The notes beneath the pieces were generated by a model. That model had not been told where the DNA came from. It was given only the letters and a program-made list of their open reading frames with translations, and searched no databases. DNA of 64,000 bases from Sphingobium chungbukense (lineage in GTDB: Bacteria > Pseudomonadota > Alphaproteobacteria > Sphingomonadales > Sphingomonadaceae), in the NCBI RefSeq assembly GCF_001005725.1, contig NZ_LBIC01000007.1:1-64000 (forward strand), in the 5' to 3' direction. Positions 8,625-16,737 of this stretch are shown in pieces. The position numbers were made by a program, and so were the translations under genes. Each line of letters begins with the position of its first letter. Position 1 is the stretch's first letter.

Positions 8625-9359
8625 TCAGACGAGATCGGGCGGCAAATCGACAATCCGGAAGACAGCGCCCGATCCGGCATCACGGATAAGGTCAACGTGC
8701 GCCCCGTCCCAGTGATAGTCGAGGTGCCGCCCCTGTAGCGGGTTTAACGCGCAGTCGGGGTAGAAGAGCGCGACACATTCTCCTCCGTGATGCCGGATGC
8801 TCGGGTAGGCAATCCCGTCCGATCCCGCGCCCCTGAGGTGCCGCGCGAGCGCTTGAGATGCGGCATAACTGTCGGGATCGAGCGCCGGAACTGGCTCCCC
8901 CGCCGGAACTCGCAAATCATGGAGGTCTGCATCGACCGACATGACGATCTCCCGGAATTGCGACGTCCAGCCAGGCGCTTCGTGGGTTCGGGCCATGAAG
9001 CGGGCGTGATGGTGGATCGTCTCGAACAGTGCGGTTTCAAAACGGTCCCCAACGTAGAGCACGCCGTAGCTGCCAGCCGTAAATCGGCTCGGTCGATCGG
9101 TGCTAACGTGGGTGAATGGCGCCATGAGGTAGGAGGCGCCGTTGCCGCCGACGCGGCGGTCGACCGGAACGAGGTCGAGGTTACCAATAGTCGCCATGAT
9201 GCGAGGATTGGTCTTCTGCTCCGCCGAGATCAGCAGTGGCCAGTCGGCGGGATCAGCGATGTCTTCGAACAGGTCGATCGGCGGAAAGGCACTGCGAATG
9301 ATCCTGACAGCGCCCTTCCACTCGACTCTAGAAACGGGGATATCCGTTGTTCCGCTCAC
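8625..9359 (-). CDS. RES-domain toxin
   Basis: The 244-residue protein carries the features that name the RES family: Arg in VYRI/AVRII-type N-terminal and RFETALFET segments, a Glu in the same helix region, and a C-terminal Ser/His-rich motif in GIAYPSIRHHGGECVALF. RES toxins degrade NAD+ and are neutralised by an Xre/MbcA-type antitoxin; both are established for the family. The ATG at 9359 overlaps the antitoxin stop in an ATGA junction, so the pair is translationally coupled with the antitoxin first, as usual. It is longer than the minimal RES domain (about 150 residues), with extra N-terminal sequence. Confidence 0.88.
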   Translation of the reverse strand: MSGTTDIPVSRVEWKGAVRIIRSAFPPIDLFEDIADPADWPLLISAEQKTNPRIMATIGNLDLVPVDRRVGGNGASYLMAPFTHVSTDRPSRFTAGSYGVLYVGDRFETALFETIHHHARFMARTHEAPGWTSQFREIVMSVDADLHDLRVPAGEPVPALDPDSYAASQALARHLRGAGSDGIAYPSIRHHGGECVALFYPDCALNPLQGRHLDYHWDGAHVDLIRDAGSGAVFRIVDLPPDLV

Positions 9360-9769
9360 CAGCCACCACGCTCGGCGTCAAGGTAGCGACGCACCCGCAT
9401 GATGTCGGTGAGTTCGCCTCCCAGCATCACGTCGAGCGCACTGGAAACACCGAATGCGTCATTGGCAGCCCTGATCCATCCATAACTACGAGCCGGTTCC
9501 GAGAAGATGATCCGGAGCGCCTTATGGATCCCCAAAAGGTTGGACAGACGAGCGCGGCCATCGCGCGAAACGCGCCCGGGGCCTTCCGCCTTCCATCGCC
9601 GATAGGAACGCACCGGCATGTCGAGCAGAGTGGCAGCCTGCTCATCGGTCAGTTCCCATTTGCCGAACAGATTGAGGACTGCCCGGAACATGGCAGCTGC
9701 CTCGTCCTGCGTAATCGGATCGGGCCGGAAGGCGGTAACGGCAGTATCAACGGGTTGCAGAGCCAGCAT
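9356..9769 (-). CDS. Xre/MbcA/ParS-type antitoxin of the RES toxin
   Basis: A 137-residue antitoxin with an N-terminal helix-turn-helix (LTDEQAATLLDMPVRSYRRWK) and a C-terminal toxin-binding domain (DUF2384 type) that includes LGIHKALRIIFSEPARSYGWIRAAN and VMLGGELTDIMRVRRYLD. The start is the ATG at 9769, preceded by GGAG at correct spacing; a longer frame upstream would run through the promoter. It forms an operon with the RES toxin and probably represses its own promoter. Confidence 0.9.
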   Translation of the reverse strand: MLALQPVDTAVTAFRPDPITQDEAAAMFRAVLNLFGKWELTDEQAATLLDMPVRSYRRWKAEGPGRVSRDGRARLSNLLGIHKALRIIFSEPARSYGWIRAANDAFGVSSALDVMLGGELTDIMRVRRYLDAERGGW

Positions 9770-9789
9770 GGCATTTCTCCATATGGCAT

Positions 9790-9818
9790 CATATACTATA
9801 ACTAATGCCATTTGGCAA
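9790..9818 (-). promoter_or_regulatory. Promoter and probable operator of the Xre/RES operon
   Basis: On the minus strand TTGCCA (9818-9813) and TATATG (9795-9790) are separated by exactly 17 bp, a good sigma-70 pair 20 bp ahead of the antitoxin start. An inverted repeat TGCCA-TT-TGGCA (9806-9817) overlaps the -35 box, and a related half-site ATGGCAT lies at 9783-9789. These positions suit autorepression by the antitoxin. Confidence 0.6.
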
Positions 9819-9822
9819 TGCC

Positions 9823-11667
9823 CTATACCGATGACGCCAATCTCGCAATCACGCCCGCCGCGCCCTCGATCGGCACAAAGAGCCGGGTCTGGTATCGTAT
9901 GATCTCGGTGAAGCAGCCTTGAGCCTTGTACCAGTCGAGGCGTGCAGCACTCCAACCGGTCAGCTCAATTCGCTGTGAACCATTGACCAGACTGCGTTTG
10001 ACCATGAGCTTCTCGCGGCCCGCGAATTCCATGGCCCGACCTGTCGCCAGGACGGTCTGGAAAATGTCATCGGCGGACAACGTCTGGTCGCGTTCGAGAC
10101 CCAGCGCGCGGCAGAGATCCGGCACGCAATGGGCCGGAACCTCGCGGCCGAGGAGTGAACGGCCATCGGCCGCTGAGATACGGCTGACCCTCACGAAATC
10201 CGAAGGGAGCTTGTCCCAGACCGGCAACAGGAGGCCCGTTGCAAGATAGAGGCGCTCGCGCTTGTGGCTGGTCCTCGCCTCTTCCAACTCGGCGGCCCAG
10301 GCCTCGCGAAAAGCGTCGATGGAGATGTCCTCCCAGCTGCTCTCAGCGAGCTGATCCTCGGTGATGTGACTGCGCTTCAGCGGACGCAGCAATTCGAAGC
10401 GGGCCACCCGCGTTCCGTCATCGGCAAGAATACCGCGAGCGGGCACAAGCAGCGCGACACGACAGGAGCGGGCGTTCCGAACCGGTCGCTGCCGCTGCCC
10501 GGTTAGGCCGTGGAGCTCCTCGAGCCGCTTCAGGGTAAGCGGCTTCAAAGCTCTGGCGATCTCTAGTTCCAGCAGATGGGTGGTTGCACCTGAGGCCGGA
10601 TCGGTGCGCAGCAGCGTGTCAGACAGGACCGTGAAGTCCTCGACTGCGATGGTCTCGAGGCCGAGATCGAGTGTGCCGGCCTGCCGGGCGGCATCGATGC
10701 GGGCTTCGACCAGCCCCATGAACTCATCGAAGATCGCGTTCTGCAGCGCTATAGGCAGCGCCAGGATGCGATTGAGCCACCGCTGGATCGAAGGCAGGTC
10801 ATCGACCATTGAACCATCGGGCGCTTCGATCCGCAGGCCCGTCAGTTCCTGAAAGCGCCCCAGGCTAACCGCTTCAAGCTTGCCGGTGAACAACAGGCCG
10901 AACCAGCGATGGAGCGCCTCCTTGGCGTAGATGCTTTCGAGATTGTCGGCCGGATCGAAGAGGTTCTGCCCGCCGGTCTGGCGCTGTCCGCGCGTCAGAG
11001 CGCCAAGACTGTCCAGACGCCGCGCGATCGTCGAGATGAACCGGCGCTCGCCGCGCACATCGGTCGTCACGGGTCTGAACAGCGGGGCTGATGCCTGATT
11101 GGTGCGATTGGTCCGGCCAAGCCCCTGGATCGCGGCGTCAGCTCGCCAGCCCGGCTCGAGCAGAAAGTGGACCCGGCGGGCCTGGTTCCTGGCGGCAAGA
11201 TCAGCATGGTAGCTGCGCCCCGTTCCCCCGGCATCGGAGAACACCAGGATGCGCTTCGCGCCGTCCATAAAGGCCTGGGTTTCGGCCACATTGGCGCGCG
11301 GCGAGCGGGATTGGAGTTTCTGGCGACCGTCGCGGCCGACGATGAGCCGACGTGTGCGACCGGTGACTTCCGCCACCTGGTCAACGCCGAACCGTTCGAT
11401 GATGGCATCGAGCGCAGTAGCAATCGGCGGCAGGGCGCAGAGCTGTTCGATCATCCGGTCGCGCGCGGCCAGCGCGGAGCGGCACAGCACAGGTGCGCCA
11501 TCCTCGTCAGTCATCGGCTCGGAGCGCGGATTGCCGTTTTCGTCGGTGAACACCGCCATCAGACGAACAGGAAAGCTCTTGGCGAGATAGTCGATCACAT
11601 ATTCTTTGCAGTCGCAGTTTATGTCGAGCGTGGTGGCGGGAGGCGCAGGTTTCCTTCGGTTTTCCAT
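9823..11667 (-). pseudogene. 3' half of a methyltransferase/helicase gene, split by the RIT element
   Basis: From the codon after 11596 outward this encodes the C-terminal 591 residues of the giant helicase whose first 824 residues lie at 16735-19209. It holds helicase motif VI (AAIQGLGRTNRTNQ), while Walker A and DEAH are on the other piece, so neither part should be an active helicase alone. Joining REYV to IDYL restores one frame of about 1415 residues. The left inverted repeat of the RIT element supplies a ribosome site (GGAG), the ATG at 11667 and 23 codons in frame with this half, so a separate protein of 614 residues could still be made. Upstream starts inside the RIT element are possible but lack a ribosome site. 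Confidence 0.85.
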
Positions 11668-11686
11668 GATTTCACTCCAGATAATT
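11599..11686 (+). repeat. Left terminal inverted repeat of the RIT element
   Basis: It is 88 bp, from ATATTCTTTGCAG to CCAGATAATT, and matches the reverse complement of 16627-16714 at 87 of 88 positions. Read outward it contains a ribosome site, an ATG at 11667 and an open frame that runs into the helicase fragment. The single difference changes Thr to Ala in the frame of the right copy. Confidence 0.95.
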
Positions 11687-11688
11687 AC

Positions 11689-11720
11689 GGTTCCCTCGAC
11701 CTCAACAAGTCGAAGGAACC
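11689..11720 (+). promoter_or_regulatory. Hairpin overlapping the ribosome site of the first recombinase
   Basis: GGTTCC-C-TCGAC (11689-11700) pairs with GTCGA-A-GGAACC (11709-11720) around an eight-base loop. The 3' arm contains AAGGA, the ribosome site of the recombinase gene whose ATG is at 11724. If it folds in the mRNA, it would hide the site and lower translation; as DNA it could be a recombinase or repressor site. Confidence 0.5.
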
Positions 11721-11723
11721 AAC

Positions 11724-13271
11724 ATGCGATCAAGATCATCATTGCCGTTTCGAGCGGCCCCGCTCCGGGTCGAAGACCCGCCCAGTCACGGCACCCTTCT
11801 CACCACATTCCTCTCCTCTCAGTCGCTCGACGAGAAGTCAGGCTGTGCGGTTCTGTATGGCGCGGCGGTCCGCCATTTCCTGCATTGGCTGGGCCTGCAT
11901 AGGATCGCCATCCGCACGATTGACGATCGGGCTGTCCGGCGGTTCGAAAAGCATGGGTGCCGGTGCCACCGGTATTCGGCGCAGCAAGCGCACTACAAGG
12001 CTGACCAAGCAGCAAGGGTCAGGCGCTTCGTCCGGTTCCTGGAAGATCAAGGCTACGTCGAAGTCGACGACGGGATCGACGATCTGCCACGGCACCTCGC
12101 CGACTATTCCGATGCGATCGATCGCCTGCAACTTGCCGAGGGACCGGCACAGGCCTATCGGTCCGAGGCCGAGCATTTCGTGGCCTGGCTTCGCATGGCG
12201 CGGCACCAATGGATCGATATCGATGACACGATCATCGACCACTATGCAGCGCATGATTGCCGATGCCCGGTCTGGCGCAAGCGGGGCAAGTTGGTCGCAA
12301 CGGGCACCAAGCGGCGGCGGCGATGCGCACGGCACTTCGTCGAGTTCCTGCGAGGCCGGGGCGCCATCCCATTGGTTGAACCGGTGGCGGACGATGACCC
12401 GCACATGTCGGCTTACTTGGCATGGCTCAAGCAACACCGCGGCGCCACGGACGAGACGATCCGGCGCTACCGGACCGATATCAGACGGCTCATGCCAATG
12501 CTGGGCGAGCCTTCGCAATGGGATGCCGCCGGACTCAGGAGCGCATTCCAACGACGAAGCAAGGAGACGCCGGGGTCGGCATCGCTGCTCGTCACGATAA
12601 TGAGGAGCTACATCCGGTTTCTGGTCGTGCGTGGCGAGTGCCGGCCGGCATTGTTGCATGCAGTTCCATCAGTACAGCGCTACCGCCTTTCGACGCTGCC
12701 GCGCCACGTCGACCCGGCAACGATCGAGAGGATCATTGCGGCCTGTCCGACAGATCGTCCGGTGGAAGTCCGGGACAAGGCCATCATTCTCCTGCTCGCC
12801 AGGCTCGGCCTGCGGGCTGCCGATATTCAGAACATGCGTCTCGACGACATCGACTGGCGATCCGGCCACCTGACGGTCAAGGGCAAGACGCGTCGACCGG
12901 ACCGCCTGCCATTGCCGCAGGATGTTGGCGACGCGATCCTGGCATATCTTGCGGCAGCCCGCCCGAAGGCCGCCGAAGAGCATCTGTTCCTGCGTGCACA
13001 AGCACCGTTTCGGCCATTCCGCTCGTCCGCTGAGATAGCGGGCATCGTCGCTCGTACGCGCGACCGCGGTGGGATCGAAGGAGTGCCGACCGGGTCGCAC
13101 ATATTCCGGCATTCGCTTGCCACCAACCTGCTGCGCGCGGGCGCAGGCCTGGAGTCCGTCGGGACCATCCTGCGTCACAGCTCGCCCGAGACCACTGCCA
13201 TCTACGCCAAGGTCGATCTGCCGATGCTCATGAAGATCGCGCAGCCCTGGCCGGGAGAACAGTCATGCTGA
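11724..13271 (+). CDS. ritA: RIT tyrosine recombinase, first (large) member
   Basis: A 515-residue phage-integrase-family recombinase. The catalytic domain is C-terminal: Arg in LLARLGLRAADIQN, the HxxR pair in HIFRHSLATNL, a late His in LRHSSPETT and the nucleophile Tyr in AIYAKVD. The N-terminal half has two SAM-like DNA-binding segments and two unusual Cys/His motifs, KHGCRCHRY and AHDCRCPVW, which might bind metal. It is longer than the other two members, as in other RIT trios. Its stop overlaps the start of the next gene by seven bases. Confidence 0.9.
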   Translation: MRSRSSLPFRAAPLRVEDPPSHGTLLTTFLSSQSLDEKSGCAVLYGAAVRHFLHWLGLHRIAIRTIDDRAVRRFEKHGCRCHRYSAQQAHYKADQAARVRRFVRFLEDQGYVEVDDGIDDLPRHLADYSDAIDRLQLAEGPAQAYRSEAEHFVAWLRMARHQWIDIDDTIIDHYAAHDCRCPVWRKRGKLVATGTKRRRRCARHFVEFLRGRGAIPLVEPVADDDPHMSAYLAWLKQHRGATDETIRRYRTDIRRLMPMLGEPSQWDAAGLRSAFQRRSKETPGSASLLVTIMRSYIRFLVVRGECRPALLHAVPSVQRYRLSTLPRHVDPATIERIIAACPTDRPVEVRDKAIILLLARLGLRAADIQNMRLDDIDWRSGHLTVKGKTRRPDRLPLPQDVGDAILAYLAAARPKAAEEHLFLRAQAPFRPFRSSAEIAGIVARTRDRGGIEGVPTGSHIFRHSLATNLLRAGAGLESVGTILRHSSPETTAIYAKVDLPMLMKIAQPWPGEQSC

Positions 13272-14179
13272 ACATCCACATTTCCAGATACGTGGCGCTG
13301 CATCGCAGCCTCGGGCTGAAGTTCTCTGAACAGGAACGCATGCTGCGCCTGTACGCCGCCTACGCCGGGGGTTTCGGCGATCGGCACACTCAGGTCCAGC
13401 GCATCTACGACTGGTGCCATACGTCGAGCTCACAATATGTGGCCCGCCGGAGGTTCGACACCGCACGTAACTTCAGCCTTTTCGCTCACGCCGAAGATTC
13501 AGGCCACGAAGTTCCGCCTGCCGGCGTCTTCGGTCGGGGCAAGCGGCCACGCCCGACGCCGACCATCATTGAGCCGGACCAGGTGCGGGCGATCATGACT
13601 GCTGCATTGGACGTTCCACCCCAAGGCACGATCAGCCCACACACGTACCATTACCTGTTCGGGCTGCTGGCGGCGACAGGTCTCCGGATTTCCGAGGCCC
13701 TCGCATTACAATGCAAAGATCTGGTCGAGGATGGCCTGATCGTCCGCAACGGCAAGTTTGGCAAGCAGCGGCTGATTGCCTTGCAGCCATCGACGCGCCA
13801 AGCACTCGAAGCCTATCTCGCCCTCCGCGAGAAGCACGCGGCCAGGGGCAACGACCTGTTCGTCACTATCCGGGGACGGGCACCGCACAAGGTGCGCGCC
13901 CACGTCGTGTTCGTCAGATTGGCCCGGCAGCTCGGATATCGTGGACCAACCGGTACGGCGGGCATGCGACTCCACGATCTGCGGCACACCTTCGCTGTCC
14001 GTTCCCTTGAGTCCTGCCCACCTGACAGGGAGGCCATCGCTCACCACATGGCCGGTCTCAGTGTCTATCTGGGGCACGCGTCGGTCGCCAACACGTACTG
14101 GTATCTCGAGGCCACTCCGGTGCTGCTGCGCGACATTGCGGCTGCGAGCGAGCAGCTTTACCGGGGAGAGGCGGCATGA
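13265..14179 (+). CDS. ritB: RIT tyrosine recombinase, second member
   Basis: A 304-residue recombinase with a complete active site: Arg in AATGLRISEALALQ, HxxR in HDLRHTFAVRS, His in VYLGHASVANT and Tyr in YWYLEATP. The ATG at 13265 sits inside the end of the first recombinase gene (7-bp overlap), and its own stop overlaps the third gene in ATGA. All three are therefore expected from one transcript in fixed ratio. The trio probably acts together on the terminal repeats, although the division of labour in RIT elements is not established. Confidence 0.9.
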   Translation: MLNIHISRYVALHRSLGLKFSEQERMLRLYAAYAGGFGDRHTQVQRIYDWCHTSSSQYVARRRFDTARNFSLFAHAEDSGHEVPPAGVFGRGKRPRPTPTIIEPDQVRAIMTAALDVPPQGTISPHTYHYLFGLLAATGLRISEALALQCKDLVEDGLIVRNGKFGKQRLIALQPSTRQALEAYLALREKHAARGNDLFVTIRGRAPHKVRAHVVFVRLARQLGYRGPTGTAGMRLHDLRHTFAVRSLESCPPDREAIAHHMAGLSVYLGHASVANTYWYLEATPVLLRDIAAASEQLYRGEAA

Positions 14180-15192
14180 CGGCGCTCGCTCCGCATCTCT
14201 CGGCATACCTGCGTGAGCATCTGCCACGCGAACGTGCTGTCAGCCCGCACACAATGAAGACTTATGCCAACTGCTTCGTCCTCCTCGTTCAGTTCGCTGC
14301 CGATCGGCTGAAGCGTCGGCCGACCGATCTTGAGATCGAGGATCTCGGCCCCGACATGATCATGGCTTTCCTGGACCATGTCGAGACCGGGCGCGGCAGC
14401 TGTGTGCGGACCCGCAATGGCAGGCTCGCCGCGATCCGGTCCTTCTTCCGGTACATCGAGTATCGGATTCCGGCCTGCCTGGATCTGGCCCTCCGCGTCA
14501 GATCGATCCCGACCAAGAAGACCGACAAGGCGCTGATCGACTACCTCGACCGGGCCGAGATCAAGGCTTTGCTCGATGCCCCGGATCCCCGGACACGCCT
14601 TGGCACCCGCGATCGCGCGATGCTGCATCTGGCCTATGCCGGCGGGCTGAGAGTGTCGGAACTCGTAACGCTGCAGCTGCGCGATTTCCCGGACCGCTCC
14701 CTGTCCACCGTGCACATCATGGGCAAGGGTCGGCGTGAACGGGTCCTGCCGCTCTGGAAAGAGACCCAGTTCGTATTGCGCGCGTGGCTTGCGATACGGC
14801 CCGACGCGCAAGCTGCCGAGATATTCCTCAATGCCAACGGGCAGCCCATGACCCGCGACGGATTTGCGTTCCGTTTGGCCGAGCACGTCAAGACCGCGGC
14901 AACGAAGCAGCCGTCGATCCTTGGCAAGCGGGTTACGCCGCACGTGCTGCGGCATTCCTGTGCGATGCACACGCTCGCGGCGACCGGGGACATTCGCAAG
15001 GTTGCATTGTGGCTCGGCCACGCCAGCATCCAGAGCACCGAGACCTATTTGCGCGCCGATCCCGAGGAGAAGCTGCAAATCCTCGCGGCTCACGGCGCAC
15101 CCGCCATCAGGCCCGGGCGCTTCAAGCCGCAAAGCGACGATCTACTATCAATGCTTCAGGAAATACGTGCAGGAGGTCATGTCAAAATTTGA
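14176..15192 (+). CDS. ritC: RIT tyrosine recombinase, third member
   Basis: A 338-residue recombinase with an N-terminal SAM-like domain and the full catalytic set: Arg in YAGGLRVSELVTLQL, HxxR in HVLRHSCAMHTLA, His in LWLGHASIQST and Tyr in ETYLRAD. It resembles XerD-like enzymes more closely than the first member does. The start overlaps the second gene (ATGA). Its last 11 bases overlap the 3' end of the convergent passenger gene. Confidence 0.9.
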   Translation: MTALAPHLSAYLREHLPRERAVSPHTMKTYANCFVLLVQFAADRLKRRPTDLEIEDLGPDMIMAFLDHVETGRGSCVRTRNGRLAAIRSFFRYIEYRIPACLDLALRVRSIPTKKTDKALIDYLDRAEIKALLDAPDPRTRLGTRDRAMLHLAYAGGLRVSELVTLQLRDFPDRSLSTVHIMGKGRRERVLPLWKETQFVLRAWLAIRPDAQAAEIFLNANGQPMTRDGFAFRLAEHVKTAATKQPSILGKRVTPHVLRHSCAMHTLAATGDIRKVALWLGHASIQSTETYLRADPEEKLQILAAHGAPAIRPGRFKPQSDDLLSMLQEIRAGGHVKI

Positions 15193-16486
15193 CACAGGTC
15201 CGCATCGCAGTTCGAAGCGCCAGTGGCGCTCCCGCCAACAAAGCTTCGCCTTCGAGGCGGCCGTTGATGCGTAGCATAACCGAACCGTTTTGACGGAGAA
15301 GCATCGGAATGAGTTGGGAACCAGTGAGGTTGGCCTGCCAAAACGTGCTCTGAGCGTTCGCGCGGCCGGTCGGAATGTCAATTAATCGACCAGCAAAATT
15401 CCATGTAACCGTAACGCGCGGCACCGTCGCGGGCTTGTTAAGGAGCATGGCCATCATGGGGCGGTTGCCTTCACAAAACAGGCTAAACGACTTGATGTTT
15501 GGCGAAGCAGCTACATCGACATAGGCCATTGGGGCGCGACCTTGGACCGGCACGACCTCCCAAGCAGTCCCAGGCAGCGGCACTGCGTCCTCAGGTGGGC
15601 TGTCCATAAGCAGGCGAGCAATGTCCTGGGGCACGGGCAAGCGGCCTCCTTGAGGCGCATAGACCGTCAACTTTCCCTTTTCCCAAAGGCCAATTTGAAC
15701 AGCACGGCGATTTGCATCAAGCAAAACATAGGCTTGCTCTACACCGCCTTGATGCGGCGCATTTCCCGTAACCCAATAGAGAGATCCTTGTCGTTGGAGA
15801 CCGGATATCGCCGAAAGATTGCTGGCCAGCAGGTCTATTTTGCGGCCCAAACGCGAACGTATCGCGTCAGCTATCGGACCACTTGTCAAAAGATCTATTC
15901 CGTTGGGATCGGAATCACTTTGGAATTTTCCTATGGAACTCGCAAGATTGGTCCAGGCTAGCGGCGTCGGTTTTCCCAAGACTGGCCTTGCTTGCAGAGG
16001 TGCTTTTGAAGCAGCAGATGCCGGCCCAGACCCCTTGCACAAGAGCAGTGGGGATTGCGACACGAGCGCTGACTTGAACGGATCCAGGCGCTGTCCAGGC
16101 GCGACGTCTGCTTCAAGGCGGACTACGCCTCGCTTTTCGTCGTCATTGACCGTCAAGATCACGCGTCCGAAATCGTTGGCATTGACAGGAAAAGGAAAAA
16201 AGACCGCGCTAACGCCTTCATAGGTCGGGCCAAGAAACGAAGCCGCGTACTCAAACCGGGTGCTTTTTACAGTCTGACCAGACGCTTTGAAAGTAAAGCC
16301 GGTTTCGTTGATCTCAAGGCTCGCCCCTCGAGAGCAATCGCCACGCGGCGCATACGAGCCATAGCTTCCTTCGAGATCCATGCCTTTTAATGACGTCAAT
16401 GTCACTGCGCCTGCGACGCCGGGCAAGCCCAGAAAAATCCCTGCGAGAAAAACGATAATGGGGCGCTTGGGCAGTTTGTTCGGCAT
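15182..16486 (-). CDS. RIT passenger gene: exported protein of unknown function
   Basis: I do not recognise this 434-residue protein. The ATG at 16486 has GGAG at good spacing, and the product begins with a signal peptide (MPNKLPKRPIIVFLAGIFLGLPGVAGA, cut after about residue 27). The rest looks like a soluble periplasmic or secreted protein with few cysteines, in DCSRGAS, LLLCKG, LFCEGN and near the end. Its base composition is visibly less GC-rich than the neighbouring recombinase and helicase genes, which suggests a separate origin. It is convergent with the third recombinase gene and overlaps it by 11 bp. RIT elements usually carry only recombinases. Confidence 0.7.
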   Translation of the reverse strand: MPNKLPKRPIIVFLAGIFLGLPGVAGAVTLTSLKGMDLEGSYGSYAPRGDCSRGASLEINETGFTFKASGQTVKSTRFEYAASFLGPTYEGVSAVFFPFPVNANDFGRVILTVNDDEKRGVVRLEADVAPGQRLDPFKSALVSQSPLLLCKGSGPASAASKAPLQARPVLGKPTPLAWTNLASSIGKFQSDSDPNGIDLLTSGPIADAIRSRLGRKIDLLASNLSAISGLQRQGSLYWVTGNAPHQGGVEQAYVLLDANRRAVQIGLWEKGKLTVYAPQGGRLPVPQDIARLLMDSPPEDAVPLPGTAWEVVPVQGRAPMAYVDVAASPNIKSFSLFCEGNRPMMAMLLNKPATVPRVTVTWNFAGRLIDIPTGRANAQSTFWQANLTGSQLIPMLLRQNGSVMLRINGRLEGEALLAGAPLALRTAMRTCVKF

Positions 16487-16626
16487 GGCAGATCTCCATG
16501 GCGGACAGCCTTGCATCGGGACCTCGATTGAAAGCGACGAACGACTGCCTCGGGGATTTTCTACAACCTGCACCATTCCAGCGGTGCCGACAATCCTAAC
16601 GGCCCCAGCATTCAACCTTGTCAGGC

Positions 16627-16714
16627 AATTATCTGGAGTGAAATCATGGAAAACCGAAGGAAACCTGCGCCTCCCGCCGCCACGCTCGACATAAACTGCG
16701 ACTGCAAAGAATAT
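16627..16714 (-). repeat. Right terminal inverted repeat of the RIT element
   Basis: An 88-bp partner of 11599-11686, inverted, with one mismatch. Read outward (plus strand) it contains GGAG and ATG at 16646, opening a 24-codon frame that closes just beyond the repeat at TAA 16718-16720. Confidence 0.95.
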
Positions 16715-16720
16715 ATCTAA
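16646..16720 (+). CDS. Mini-ORF in the right RIT repeat (24 residues)
   Basis: The frame MENRRKPAPPAATLDINCDC plus four residues (KEYI) begins eight bases after GGAG and ends in TAA immediately past the repeat. The left repeat encodes the same peptide with one change (Ala to Thr), but there the frame continues into the helicase gene. The peptide is basic at the start and has a Cys-x-Cys near the end. Whether it is translated is unknown; its main interest is that both repeats keep an outward start. Confidence 0.4.
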   Translation: MENRRKPAPPAATLDINCDCKEYI

Positions 16721-16737
16721 TGTTGAGCTCAACATTA
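16718..16737. repeat. 20-bp perfect palindrome at the RIT right junction
   Basis: TAATGTTGAGCTCAACATTA reads the same on both strands. It lies between the right inverted repeat and the interrupted gene, has no copy at the left junction, and contains the stop codon that ends the 5' helicase fragment. In a circular form of the element it would lie at the centre of dyad symmetry between the two repeats. Confidence 0.9.

Larger units (their letters stand above)
11599..16737. mobile_element. RIT (recombinase in trio) element inserted in the helicase gene
   Basis: Three overlapping tyrosine recombinase genes in one direction, flanked by long terminal inverted repeats, define the RIT family. Here the repeats (11599-11686 and 16627-16714) are 88 bp and differ at one base. 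A passenger gene lies between the third recombinase and the right repeat. The right end carries 23 extra bases including a 20-bp palindrome (16718-16737). The interrupted gene reads GAATATGTG on its coding strand at both junctions, and excision there would restore it exactly. The near-identity of the repeats suggests a recent or still mobile insertion. Confidence 0.88.

Noticed and set aside
16487..16735. Longer start for the RIT passenger gene reaching into the right inverted repeat
   Set aside because: The added 83 residues come from repeat and palindrome sequence read backwards. The ATG at 16486 has a ribosome site and begins a signal peptide.
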